A stretch of 64,000 nt of DNA, taken from contig NC_088775.1 of the NCBI RefSeq assembly GCF_954871325.1, forward strand, positions 24,901,561 to 24,965,560, written 5' to 3'. Below the pieces are notes generated by a model, which was not told where the DNA came from, ran no database searches, and saw only the letters and a program-made list of their open reading frames with translations. Origin of the DNA: Gordionus sp. m RMFG-2023 (lineage: Eukaryota; Nematomorpha; Gordioida; Chordodea; Parachordodidae). Shown here piece after piece: positions 10,406 through 22,604 of this stretch (its first letter is position 1; each line of letters begins with the position of its first letter). The position numbers and the translations under genes are program-made.

Positions 10406-12599
10406 TTAAGAAAATAATGTCTCAGTTAGATCAAGCATATGTAATCCATATTCTTATGTTAAATTGGATAATACTTCAATTAATAATGCTAGTGTTAATA
10501 ATTATACCTGCATTTCTTGATAAAAGTTTTTATAAGGAAAGATGGGAATAGAAGGAAGGGATGGAAAAAAAGGGAAATGGAGAAGAAAGGAGACCCAAAG
10601 AATATATCGATCAAAAAACTATATAAAGCTAGATTTTAAAATAATTTTTGAAATATAAATACGACAGTTAACAATATTATAATATGTTTTTAGTTTTAAA
10701 AAAGTAATTAGATTTTAATAGTATTCTAGTCACATAGTTTGCACAGATTTCGGACGAAAATAAATGTTATTAACCATGTAGTTTAAAAAATATCTGATAT
10801 AGATGTTATCTTAGTGACAAAAGCAAAATTTAATTACGATTTCTTTATCCATTTATGTTTATGATATTATATGGGAAAATTAATGTTAAAAAATATTGAA
10901 TTAAAAAACTTTATTTATTTCTTATAAATTTTTTATTCCTTCTATCTAAATAACTAGTCAAACAATTTAATCAAAGTTACAGTGCTACAAATTTATGCAA
11001 AACTTACCCGAACTTTATGTTCAATTTTCCAACCTGACTCGACCTCAGTTTTGTTAGAAATAATTTTGGGCTACATTTTGTAAATGGTTTCAAGGGTGAA
11101 TTATTAAAATACGAGAGGAGAATGACAGTTTAATGATCCCTTCGTGTGATTTTTCAGTTAGTTAATTTATATAAACTATAAATCTCAGCCCTTCTATTCC
11201 CAGTTTGAATTTTTTTCATAACCGGCCCAGCATGCCTAGATTTTTTAAAATAATACTAATTTATTCATGTTCTAAACTGGGCCTGTAGGTCTCTTATATG
11301 TATAGTGTTAAATTAGTTTAGACGGCAAAAATTTCAAGTTACCCTTCCACATTTCAATTTCAGCATCTGGAAAGAATTATAAAAATATTTAATATTTCAA
11401 CAATGAACAAACATAGGCGAAGCGATTTTTCTAATAGACCAAAAATTTTGGCTGAATTTCTTCCAAAAATTTTGTTAAAAAGCTCTAAGGCCACTTTTTA
11501 AAAAAAAATTATTTATTTTTACACCGCTTTTTTATAGTTAATTTGTAATTATTTAAAAAATTATTACCTTAACCTTATTCTTATCCAAAATTATAATTGA
11601 TAATGATCAGGCCTGTGCTAACGGAGGAGTCTAGCCTGCTAATTAGACATTTTTAGGGGCCGCCAAATGCTGTTTTTTCTCGCATTTAAAAGTAATTAAA
11701 ATTTAAAAATGGATAAATATATAAATATTACATATTTATGCTAGTACCATATACCATCATAACAACAAAAATTTTTATATAAGATATGAATTGAATTCAA
11801 AAAAATCTAATTTATGACAATATATTTGTGACGTGTTTGATTTTAAAACTACGCCCAAACTTCATTCCTTATAAAAAAAAATGCTAATAAATTATGCAAA
11901 ATATCAATCGAATAGAATGAGGATAGGATATTTGTAATAATAAAGTAATGTAACTTTCTATAGCTCTTTTATTTTTATCTTAAAAAATTTGAAAAATCTC
12001 AGTTAGTTGCTTTATTATATTGTTAGTAAAAAGAAAAAAATTAAGTATGGACGAAACCTTTACTTAAAATTCAAGACAATTCCTTACAAATCTTTTGCGA
12101 AAAATTGATTGATAAAACTATTCTTAAAGTTTATAATGCATTGAATGCATTGAATGCATTGTCACTAATAATTAATAAGTGTTCTGGATAAAGGCAACAT
12201 CTTGAGAAAGCGATATTTTTTTAATAAAAAGAAAGAAAAAGTAATTTAATATATAAATAATTTTTAAATAATCTTCTGAAGCTGTTTATAGACTTTTACC
12301 AGAAGATGACGTGTTTGAATAAAATTGATCTTTTTCTTATATCGAAATTCTAGTATAATTGTTTATTCGTGACCCCTTACGCGAAATTAATTTTTTTTTA
12401 AATTGACATAACGTAGCGCCTTCCAATATTAATAAAATAGCTAGATTAAATCTAAGTAGTAACGTAACGCTTTACCAAAAAAAGTAACAAATACATAAAA
12501 ATTATATTTATTAAATGTAAGTTATACCAAATAAAATTTGCTTTTTTAAAAACCTATAAAAAGACTTGGCAACACTCTAGATTTAGTAATAGTAATGGT
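10406..12599. other. Intergenic AT-rich DNA, no gene seen
   Basis: No coding motif on either strand. Holds one half of a 74-bp dispersed repeat (11240-11313) and a small tandem repeat of TGAATGCAT (three copies near 12135-12163). Confidence 0.55.
11240..11313 (+). repeat. 74-bp dispersed repeat, inverted copy at 39793-39866
   Basis: The segment containing TTCATGTTCTAAACTGGGCC and TGTAGGTCTCTTATATGTAT appears, identical by eye, as the reverse complement at 39793-39866, about 28.5 kb away. Similarity stops sharply at both ends. It could be a transposon terminus or a small repeat unit; family unknown. Confidence 0.75.
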
Positions 12600-13390
12600 A
12601 AAAAGAAAATGTCCATCACGTAAATTCGGTGCGAAAAATTATATGCATTCATTTCGATTCAGAAATGATCTGGCATAGGATTCAGCGCGTGTCAATTCAG
12701 CGCAGGTTAATTCGGCACTAATTCGGAGTGATTATTTGGGCGCAGATATAATTCGGCTTAGCTGCAATAATTCCGTGTGGATTCGGCGCAGCAGCAAAAT
12801 GGTTGACATGCTAATAGTCAGCGTATTAAATCTGATATTCGGTGTCAAGTCAATTAAATGCGGAAAATTTGGGGTAGGTGAATTGAGCGCACAATACATA
12901 ATTCAGCGCGCATATATATGGTATAAAAATAATAGGCAAATTAGTAGTTTTTAATTAAATCTTACAAAACACCTAAAAAATTTAAATGGTCACAACCTTA
13001 AAAGTAAGGAATATTGACCAAAATAATCAAAATCTTATTTTAAAAAAATTAAATATAATGAAAAATAATTAATTTAATGAATAGCACAAATTGCTTTGTT
13101 GCACTGATTTGTCATAAGTTGACATAACTGAGAAAGATATAATCTGTAAATTGCTAGATATATTCACTAAAGTTTGGTCTTACGTCTTTTATCCTTGATA
13201 TCCAATTAAGAAAATTTTGGATACTTTCTTTCGCCTAATTTGCACCGAATTGATATAGGTCCAATCGTAACTGAGTTGCACCGATTAACCAAATTAAATT
13301 GTCGGTGCGCAGAATTGGCATATGTCAAAATCTATGGGCCAAATTAATATGCCGAATTGACGTGCTCCGAAATGATGTGTAACCACTAAA
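12600..13390. repeat. Foldback repeat built from AATTCGGCGCA units
   Basis: The left 300 bases carry about ten plus-strand variants of AATTCGGCGCA (for example near 12620, 12709, 12750, 12779, 12880 and 12901). The right 150 bases carry the complement (TGCACCGAATTG near 13241, TGCACCGATTAACC near 13275, GCCGAATTGACG near 13342). The centre is plain AT-rich DNA. This architecture of many short inverted units is that of a foldback or MITE-type element. No certain target duplication or family. Confidence 0.65.
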
Positions 13391-13490
13391 TGTTGGTAAT
13401 GAAATAAAGTAATGCATTTTTTTAAATGTCCATTTTCCCACTTTCTATCCCTTTATTTCTAAACCTCTTTCTTACTTCCTGAAATGAAAT

Positions 13491-13904
13491 TTAATTACGC
13501 GAAGAGAAGGTCGCCGTGTGAGTCTCATCGTCCATGCTACCGACGTGTTTGTCCGTATCGGAATCACTCATAGTGTGATTTTTGGAAGATCTGTCACTCC
13601 TGTATGTTATATTTGGGTCATTAGCGGAATTCAATTCAAAATTTTTATCTTTTCCTCTTTCTTTCAGTTTTACTTTCACTTTTTTGGTAATATTATCCTC
13701 CCCATTTTCGACTTTTTCGTCACCTTTATAACTTTCCGCGTTAGTTATAACTATATCGCGGTTAGCTGGGTCATTAAAGTACAGGTCGTTCTCTATGTTC
13801 CATGAAGACAAGCGGGAGCCGATTAGATTGGTCATATTCTGATCATCTATTTGGATGCTGCTGGCGCTCACTCTCCGCCTACCTTTAAATCTTCGAAATT
13901 TCAT
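13491..13904 (-). CDS. Possible host exon or small gene, hydrophilic 137-aa frame
   Basis: A 137-codon minus-strand frame starting ATGAAATTTCGAAGATTTAA and ending in TAA. The product begins basic (MKFRRFKGRRR) and continues as a charged, Ser/Asp/Lys-rich, low-hydrophobicity chain with no membrane segment, for example KKVKVKLKERGKDKNF and MSDSDTDKHVGSMDDET. Base composition is visibly richer in G+C than the flanks, and third positions vary, which argues for real or recently lost coding. The frame may be one exon: a GT donor is available close to the stop (CGC/GTAATT). I recognise no domain. It lies between a foldback element and a Tc1-like MITE with no other gene close by. A retained fragment of a larger gene, or a chance frame, cannot be excluded. 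Confidence 0.4.
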   Translation of the reverse strand: MKFRRFKGRRRVSASSIQIDDQNMTNLIGSRLSSWNIENDLYFNDPANRDIVITNAESYKGDEKVENGEDNITKKVKVKLKERGKDKNFELNSANDPNITYRSDRSSKNHTMSDSDTDKHVGSMDDETHTATFSSRN

Positions 13905-14781
13905 TCTATTTTATTTTTCATACCACCAAAAAAATTGTAATCTTTCTATATTTCTTGGGATATTTTAGATAAATTGTTTAGTAAACTTCCCAACATTATA
14001 AAATGTGTTTCTCGAATGTTGAAACGGTAATGAGGCGATGGCTATAAAAAGATGATGTATTGTTTAAGTTGTCGATCAGGCGTCTGCATAATAGATATTT
14101 TTTTTAAAATTCAATATAAATATAAAACAAATCATGATAAATATTTACATTAGGAAATTTAATTTAATGATATGCTATTTTAAGATTTCCAATATGCATT
14201 TATCATTGTAAGATGTTATTTTAAATTTACTATATATATATATATATCTATCATATTATAATCAGATTATTAGGTAGAACTCTAGGAACTAGTTCAAAAC
14301 TAAGAACCGATACCAAAACCTTCTCTTAGAACTAAAACTTTAAATCCAAGGAACCTGAACTTCACCTAATTGGTCAAGCTAATTTTCCTAGAAAACTGAA
14401 TCTTGTAATTGTGAATTATTTCAGAAGGTTTATTTTCTAAATTATTGCTTATTAGTAGAGGTTGGGATAATCAGAAGGGGATTTATGGTTAGCCAGTCCA
14501 ATATTTTGTCTATAGATAGAAATATAGTCACGAAAAGATTATAATCATTAAAAATTTATATTTAAAGTTTATGTTTCACACATCTAGAACCACGAGACAC
14601 TTCAGTTATGAACAATTTGCAGCCTGATAAACATATTTTAAATAGACCATTTGTATTTTTATAGGTAACCTTCTCTAATAATTAGGAAAAGTGGAAAAAT
14701 CCTTAATCAGACTTATCAGCCAGAAGGGCCTTAAAACAATAATTTCTATGGCATTTTTGATCAAAAAAATAGCTTATACAC
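13905..14781. other. No gene seen; AT-rich DNA
   Basis: Contains a short TA-dinucleotide run near 14232-14246; nothing else recognisable. Confidence 0.5.
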
Positions 14782-14783
14782 TA

Positions 14784-15708
14784 GGGGAGACCGGGGTACA
14801 TTGAGTACAGGGGAACGTTAGGACATTCTAATTATAATTTGATCTATTATTTTATAAGACTGGAAATTTGAGCCTAACATAGATAATTTTGTCATACATG
14901 ATTGGCTAAAGAAAAATATTTAGTATTTTAATTTTTACAGAAGAAAATGTGTTTTGGCATACCATGAATAATAAAAAATATTTGCAAACTTTATCGTTTA
15001 TATTTATAAATAAAGCTTCAAAAATCATAATAAATAGATTTTAGGAAAGCCTAAACTATTTTCCAATCTGGCAAACTTTCAAAATCAATAAACATGAATT
15101 AATATGATTTTGGATGATATTTAAAAGTTAGTGGGCTCGGTCATAGTTGGTCATAGTATAGTTGGGACACGCCATTTTAGCTCATTTTATAAACAATTTC
15201 ATAATTTTATTATTAATTTAGTATTGTGAATAATGAATAATTAAATACTTATCTTTCACTATGTTTATGATTAAAAAAAAATTTTTTTACATTTTTTTCT
15301 TTACAATTTTATTTTCCCCAAAATAAATTTCCTAAATTTTGCTAAATTATAGTTATTGATTATGAATTACAATATTATCAATAAAATCATATGTGTCATA
15401 GTCTCTAGTCTTACTGGATTACTGATTTTAAGTTTTTTAATTTATTTAGACCTCTATTTCACATGTGTCCCAACTATCACATATGTGTGTCCCAACGTAC
15501 ACAGAGTCTGTCATAGTTGGGACAAAAAAATTTTTTTTTTAAATTAAATTTTCTAAAAAAATATAATCTTCATAAAATAGATATTAATTATTTCAAATAG
15601 CCTATACTTCTGGGATTCAGAAGATGTTTTAATTATTCAGATTAGTCTATTAATATTAGAATTATTAATGTTTGAACGAAAAGTGTCCCAACCATCCCCG
15701 GTCTCCCC
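14784..15708. mobile_element. Tc1/mariner-like MITE with GGGGAGACCGGGG ends
   Basis: Left end GGGGAGACCGGGGTACATTG; the right end in reverse is GGGGAGACCGGGGATGGTTG. Both are flanked by the dinucleotide TA (14782-14783, 15709-15710), the target used by the Tc1/mariner group. The right half contains repeated GTTGGGAC / GTCCCAAC motifs near 15160, 15475, 15490, 15512 and 15685 as subterminal repeats. No transposase frame. A solitary related end (GGGGAGGCCGGGG) lies at about 23673, and part of the interior recurs at 4425-4555. Confidence 0.8.
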
Positions 15709-15710
15709 TA

Positions 15711-17620
15711 CAATTTTAAATTATTTAAATATTCCTGGCCATCATCTGAGGAGGATGACTACTATTAATTTTGTTAAATATATATAAAATTGCCTTTTTG
15801 GCACTATTCAATTTTATTTTAATCATAAAATAGCTTATTATTTATATTTGAAGTAAATCCCCCATCAAGTTAAATGAAATTAGGTACAAACAAGTTTTCT
15901 GGCCGAATGCACATTACTAAAATTATTAACCAATTTACTTAAATAACACTAATTCACAAGTCGGCTAGAAAATTCGTAGCTAATCTCAGTGAACTAGGAA
16001 GGTGTATAATAAAAAATTATAATTAAAATAAAATAAATTAAAATGTAGAAAATTATGTTATAATTTATATTCAACCATGATTTATTGATGATATCATTGA
16101 TTAAATTCAAAATTTTAACAAAATTATTTCTAAACCCGACTCAGATCGAAATAAATAATAATCATAATTTCTCAACCCGAACCACAGGTTTGGTTGGTGG
16201 GAGGGGGTGGGCTCTTAAGTTAGGCCGGGTTTTTCATATTTCTAATTGATATAGTTTTCAAGTCTCGAATCGGAACTATATGGAGAATAAAAGAGTGAGG
16301 TTACAAAAGAATACTTTTACTTTTGTAAAAAGGCTGTTTACAGATATGATATATCATGGAATCAGAATTGTTAACAGATAAGAATATCTAAGACGCCTAT
16401 TTAGATAAACAGCGGCTTAATAAAATTAGAAATCACGTGAAAGTTTTAACATTTCTAATTTTAAGTTTTTTATATATGCAATAGTTAAGTGAAATGTAAA
16501 GTTTCCATTTAAAAAAAAATCCCTCTGTAATTTAAATTAAAAAAATGATGCAAATCACGAAATGAAAGGGGGTCATTTTTTTATTGGAATTGGGATCAAT
16601 GTCATAGTAGAATTTATAAGAATGCTTAACTCAGGTTTACGGTAAATTTTCAAAAATTAAATCTATATTACATATTTTTTCAATTTTAAAATACTTAAAG
16701 CATAAATTTCTGACAATTTTACAATGAATTTTTATGCTTATTTTTTTTAGGTCCGACCCGAATTTTTACCTACCGCTCTTAGGAGCAACTTTAAGGCTTT
16801 AACCTGAATTGTGAATCAAGTCAATCATTACCAAATTAGATATATAAATCTTTGTTTATAAAAATGATATTAAAAAAATTATAAAAAGAAAAATATTTTA
16901 CCATGAGTTCTTTTCTGCCCTGATATAAGAAATCAAAATAATTTACAAATATAATTTCGAATTCGCAATACTCTAGTTCAAAAAATAGGAAAAATTTTCT
17001 GCGCAAGCCTATATTAACATTTTTTAAAAAAATTCATGATTATTTAATTATTACTAGTGATTTAAATGTTTTCTATTCACTTATAAAAAATATTTTAAAA
17101 TATTTATAAATAATACATAAATTAGGGTAGGGCGTTCGATAATTATAGTAATTAGAAAATTAGGAAAACGATTGAGATATTAAATTTTCAACCGAGCCGA
17201 TACTTAATTACGGGCAAAGTTTAAAAATAGTTATTTTGATTTTAAAAATAATATATGAATTTTAAGGAGTGAAAATAAATCAATAACATTAAACCCATAA
17301 TATTAAACGCTTTGGCTTGATATTTATTTATAAACATTTATATTTTATTTTTAAATGCTAGAATAAATATTAAAAAAACATATAAACTCCAATTAAAAGA
17401 AGAAATTCTATAGAATCAATATCTTACTTGCTGAGCCACATTTACAGCTCCCAACACCAAATAAATTTGTGGTCAAGGCGGTGGCACACATAATTTTTTT
17501 TCTTATGAATTAAAAAGTGATTTCAAAATTTTAAAAGTATTAATACTACCTAAATAATGCCTAGTTTTTATATTAGTCAGTATATTGCGTAAATATTGAA
17601 TCATTTTTCTAAGCTACTTA
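15711..17620. other. No gene seen; AT-rich DNA with scattered repeat scraps
   Basis: Short GC-richer scraps near 16180-16235 (GGTGGGAGGGGGTGGGCTC, GGCCGGG) look like decayed MITE DNA of the GGCC type. No coding motif was found. Confidence 0.5.
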
Positions 17621-17628
17621 TTCATGCA

Positions 17629-17963
17629 CAGGGTTGCTAGGTCTGTCCCCATCAGAGGGAGACTCTTTAATTTTTTAGTTTACACGCAAACATCAATTTC
17701 CCGCACAATTTTTTTTAAGCATATTAACGTCTTTAATATTTAAATAATATTTTTGATATTATGTTGAAAAATATTACCTATTTTGAAATTATAAAACGTT
17801 ACCGACTTTGTTAATATACATATAAACTAATTATGGGGATAACTAAATTACACATTCCCGACCGAAGGCCAGCAATTTTTGTATTTCTACCGCAATTTTC
17901 ATATTTCACCCGCAAAATACCAAATTTCTCCCGCAATTTAAAAATTTTGACCTGGCAACCCTG
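17629..17963. mobile_element. hAT-type MITE with CAGGGTTGC ends
   Basis: Left end CAGGGTTGCTAGGTC, right end (reverse) CAGGGTTGCCAGGTC. Flanks TTCATGCA (17621-17628) and TTCATGAA (17964-17971) form an 8-bp duplication with one mismatch. 335 bp, non-coding, with CCCGCAATTT-like direct repeats near the right end (about 17890-17945). CAGGGTTGCCA is a terminal sequence familiar from hAT MITEs. Confidence 0.82.
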
Positions 17964-17971
17964 TTCATGAA

Positions 17972-20900
17972 TCTCATTTTGAAAATGACAAACCTAGTTC
18001 ATTATTTAAATATTATAGAAAAATTGTGGTTTTTTGGTCTATCGACAAATTCACCGGATCTCAAATTAACTGTGATTAAATTTAAATTTGTTTTATGGAA
18101 TTGATTTTCGGGTGGATCGGACAAACAATCCTAAAAATATTTTATAAAGCCGTTATTTCGGACACTTTTTAGAACTCATTAGTTTTTTAAAATTTTTATA
18201 CTTAATATAAATAAATAAATTCATCTATGATTAGAGTTGTATAGCTTGTTTTTTAGATTAAACAAACATATACCAGAAGAAAAGAAAAAATGTATAAAAC
18301 ATTTCTTTCTTACTTTCTTTCTTTTCATTAAAACAGCCTGTTCAGGGCTTGTAGGTTTCCGATATCTCAGTATATATTTTCAAAAATCTCAACATACCCC
18401 CTCCTAGGTTAAATTTAATATCCCATAATGATAATAAATTGAGCCTATTTAGAATCCTAATTAATGAATTTTTTTTATTCAATTTTAGAAAATTTTTTTT
18501 AAATCTTACTAATTTTGTTCTTTCCTTTCACCTAAAATCTCAAATCTTCAAACTTCTATAAATGCCGAGGAAGGGTAGTATAAAAGATTTTTTAGCCAGC
18601 TTCAAAAAAAATCCCTATTTCTGGAAAAATTTTCAGACAATTTTTTTATATGCTTTCTAAAAGCTCACAAAATGTGGTTATGACCCAATTTTAAACACAG
18701 CTAGATCAAAATTTTAGCCCAAAAATATTACCAAGTCTTAAAATTCCGTCAAAAGATGAGCTCTCTTTTGGTGATCTTGAGGCTAAGATAATATTTTTTG
18801 GAATATAGACCTTTTTTTTTAAATCGGCTAAATCGAGGTTAAGAATGTGAGTTGGGATAAAAAAAAAAATTTGTGCAAATCGAAAATTTTGACTTTTGTT
18901 ATCAATTAATCATAAAAAACCAAATTTATAAGTAATATCAACTTTTATATATTTATAATACTTGATTAAAAATAATCTATTTAGCGCTTGATGATTGATG
19001 AATGAGAATTTATGGAAACATTTTGAAAATTTACATAGAACTAATAGAACTATGTATTTATTAATTAAAATTATTCTTTTGAGCTATTTGATGATTAAGA
19101 ATTGTGCGAAAATTATGAAATGAAATCGAAATTTATAAGTATTTGTAATAACTTTTGTTGAACTATTTGAAGAATAAATAAGAATTGTGCGAAATTATAA
19201 AAATGTTTACAATTAGCGATAATGGTATGAAAGAAAGATCGTCGTGTTTCTGTTTGTCGTAATTAAATTATAGTCAATTTAAATGAAAAAAATATTTATT
19301 TAATTAAGCAGCTTTTTCATGGCGATATGATTACTAATCTTTAAACATCTAGGGAATTCATATTTTTTTAAAAAAATGGTTTATAATTTTGTATATTTTA
19401 CATTTATCGTTTTAATGATATATTTCGAGTAATAATAAGTGTGGCTAACATTTTATTAAAGGGCGCCATACTAAAACCTATGCGGGCGGGGGAATTTCTA
19501 TTTGCCTAAGCATTAAAAAAACAATTACATTAAAATGGGATTCGTGAATAATTAACAGAGGTCAGCAAAGCCCGGGAGCCTTCTGAAAACTTTCCATCGT
19601 ATCTTACGGTTCGGCAAGCAATTATTATTACCCAATAAAATGAATCGCGGAAAATAATTACCAGGAAAAAAATTTTCCTAATAATTTTATTATAAAATTA
19701 TCGAAAATAATCTGGGAAATTATTTTCCACTTATCCAGTGAAATGTATTTTGTGCAAAATATCCTGCCCCGCCTCTAATTGTTTTTCATGATGAAAAAGA
19801 ATAATAATTTGCCCAAATAAATACTTTAAATATTTTCAAAACTTCAGTTCGACCCGTCAAAATATTTTGAATAATTTCTGGCCAGGCTCGAAAAGTTGTA
19901 ACAACTCGGCCCGATCTGGTCCACCTTCTGAAACTTTGGGCTGGGTTGCATTCGACCTCTAGCTTAGAATATAAATAGGCAATATTTGGGCAATATATTA
20001 TATAAAATATATGTAATTTGTCATAAATAATTAAATTAGGTAATATTAAAATTTATTTAATATTATACTCTTTTAAAATTACAATTCGATTTAAATGTAT
20101 TAAAAAAAATTGGTACCCCTTGAAATATAATCATTTTTATGACGATCGCACCGGCCTAGGTAAATAATACAGATAGGGGAATGCTTTTAATTTAAGCTGA
20201 CCGCTGTTAAAGGAAAAATTAATCAAGTTCCGAGCAACATTATAAAAAGAAGTGATTTTATAACAATAATATCGAATCGAAGGTGTGGATACGAACTTTG
20301 AATTTAACGTATTACATCAGACGCGTCGTTAGATAAGTGTTTTAAGTGCTGCAACACCTCCTCTGAAAAAAGGACCACTTTAAAAAAAAATAAAGATAAT
20401 TTGGTGAAATGATGGCAAAAGAGTCAATTATTTTTCCCATTCATAGTCAAGTAGGACATAGATTATCGCAAATTATCTAATATATTAAGAAATTCTTCAA
20501 GGGGCAAAGAAAATAATGATAAATTGGGCGAGTGGTATCATTTTTTTAATAAGAGGATTTTGGGTGTAAATTAAGATACCTACAAATTAAAAAAATAGGA
20601 TGTGGTCCTATTTTTAGATCACAATCCATTTCAATTGTTACGGTTTCTAACTTTATTAATAAGCAATGAAAAAATTTATAAATAGACTCTTTAAATTGAA
20701 TCACACAAAATTTTAAAACTAGCTGCACTTATGTTCAAACCGGTTCATGCTCTCAGAAATTTAATCTATATGAATTAGGATTTCTTCTTTCACCTAAATA
20801 TGGACTTTATTTTGTGATAATAAATTTAATACAATATTAATACAAAACTTACATGACAATCCAGCGATAACATTAATAATAACATATGTCTGACAGAGGA

Positions 20901-21838
20901 TAAATTTATTGGAATAAGATGCCTCTTATATAGATATGTCAAATTTAAAAAATATATCAAGAATTAATATTATTGTTTCCAATTCCATAATTTTATCATT
21001 GTGAGGTTAATTTCCTAGTACAAATTCCAGAGCTTTGGCAAATGCTTATTTAAAATTGCATGTTGATACATAACCAATTGTTTGGGAAACTTTACCCCGC
21101 TCCTTTGATGGGATATTTTTTATAGTAATATTTTAATATATAAACCTGTAACAATCATTGCACACCCCATTTTTTTTATAATATATAAGCGATAAAGAAT
21201 TTATTCATCGGATCTTTTTCAGATCAATCAATCAGAGTGTTTTTTTTTAAGTTATGTTTACGCAACTTGTCAAAAACTACATCTAAAATTATTTTTCACA
21301 ATATTTTAATCTAATATAGTGTTTACAAATTGAGCCAAGTTATTTGTAGTAGTGCAGTCAATTTCTCCAAAATATATTTTGCGTTTTTTTAATGTACAAT
21401 AAAATGTTTACCAATATGGATGATAACATCAAAAATGAATTTTTTGCAAAATTCCTAAGAATGAAAATGCTTCAATTTGTTATCACCATTAGACCAAAAT
21501 TAATAATATTCATTAATATGAAAAAATTAAATTTAACAAAAAATTAATTTATTTCCAAGTGAAACAATTATTACACATCTTATTAACTAAAAATAAAACT
21601 AAAATAAGGTAAAAATTGATGATCTGAAACACCATTTTTAGACGATAAAAATGCCAAAACCAATATATCGCCGATACTAACTGATATCACCGATACTAAC
21701 TGATATTACCGATACTAGCCAATATCGGTAAATACCGAGACACCAAAGCATTACCAAACACAATATCAAATGCTTTACTATTGATACCAGAAAAATGATG
21801 GAATGTATTAAAGCCAAGATAGTAATAACGAATATATT

Positions 21839-21877
<39 letters not shown>

Positions 21878-22604
21878 TTTATGAAATTTATAAAAGTTGA
21901 TAACCTAGTGAGATTTATAAATTTAAGTATTTAAATTGACAATTTTGTATTATTTTTAAAGTAGGGTAAAAATTGAAAGTAACACCTGATACCGGCTCGG
22001 TCCGATATCGATTCACCTCGACTGAAAAATAAAGGATCTAATTAGAGCATGTAACAACAAAAAGAATTCTGTCAGAGATAAGATTTGACCTCCGTAGCTA
22101 TAACATATGAAATGAATGTAAATATTCCTAGGATTAAAATATTTCTAAAATAAAAAGAGCTCTATAACTTTGCAAAAATTTAATCAATCAATTTATTTTT
22201 TTGTTGAAAAAATATTGGTTTTAAAAAAATCGGAGATAATACACACTAAAAAATATGTTTTTAAATTTATCATTTGTGGCCTTTTAGTAATTTAATGTTT
22301 TTTTTATAAATCTGAAAATAACCAATTATCATGGAAAATATCGAATATTTCTTTTAATCAATCTCTAACGTAACAAAATCTAATCATTTTTAAATTTTAT
22401 CATGAAGTGAACTTTTATTTAATTTCTTTAATCAAGATTGAAATGAGATGATTCAAATCTGTATGCAGGAGGATTAGATCCTTATTAATTCCATTTGAAA
22501 TTGTTATATATGCACACAATCTATTTAAAGTTTTTTTGATTAAGGAAAATTAAAAAAAACTGCTTTTTATGAAAACAAAATTATTAAATTCATTTTTAGA
22601 ATTT
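17972..22604. other. Long intergenic stretch without a supported gene
   Basis: Uniformly AT-rich with many stops in all frames. Isolated GC-richer scraps (about 19850-19970, ending CGACCTCTA; about 20315-20365, CAGACGCGTCGTTAG) look like single ends of decayed hAT-type elements but have no partners. Holds the small tandem repeat at 21663-21735 and a TA microsatellite at about 21842-21872. Confidence 0.5.
21663..21735 (+). repeat. Short tandem repeat, CCGATACTAACTGATAT unit
   Basis: Three to four imperfect 17-18-base copies in a row (CGCCGATACTAACTGATATC, then CACCGATACTAACTGATATT and variants). GATATCG-containing sequence reappears near 22000 in inverted form, so it may be the end of a small element. 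Confidence 0.7.

Noticed and set aside
13518-13805. Plus-strand 95-codon frame
   Set aside because: Opposite-strand shadow of the charged minus-strand frame at 13491-13904; hydrophobic as expected for a shadow.
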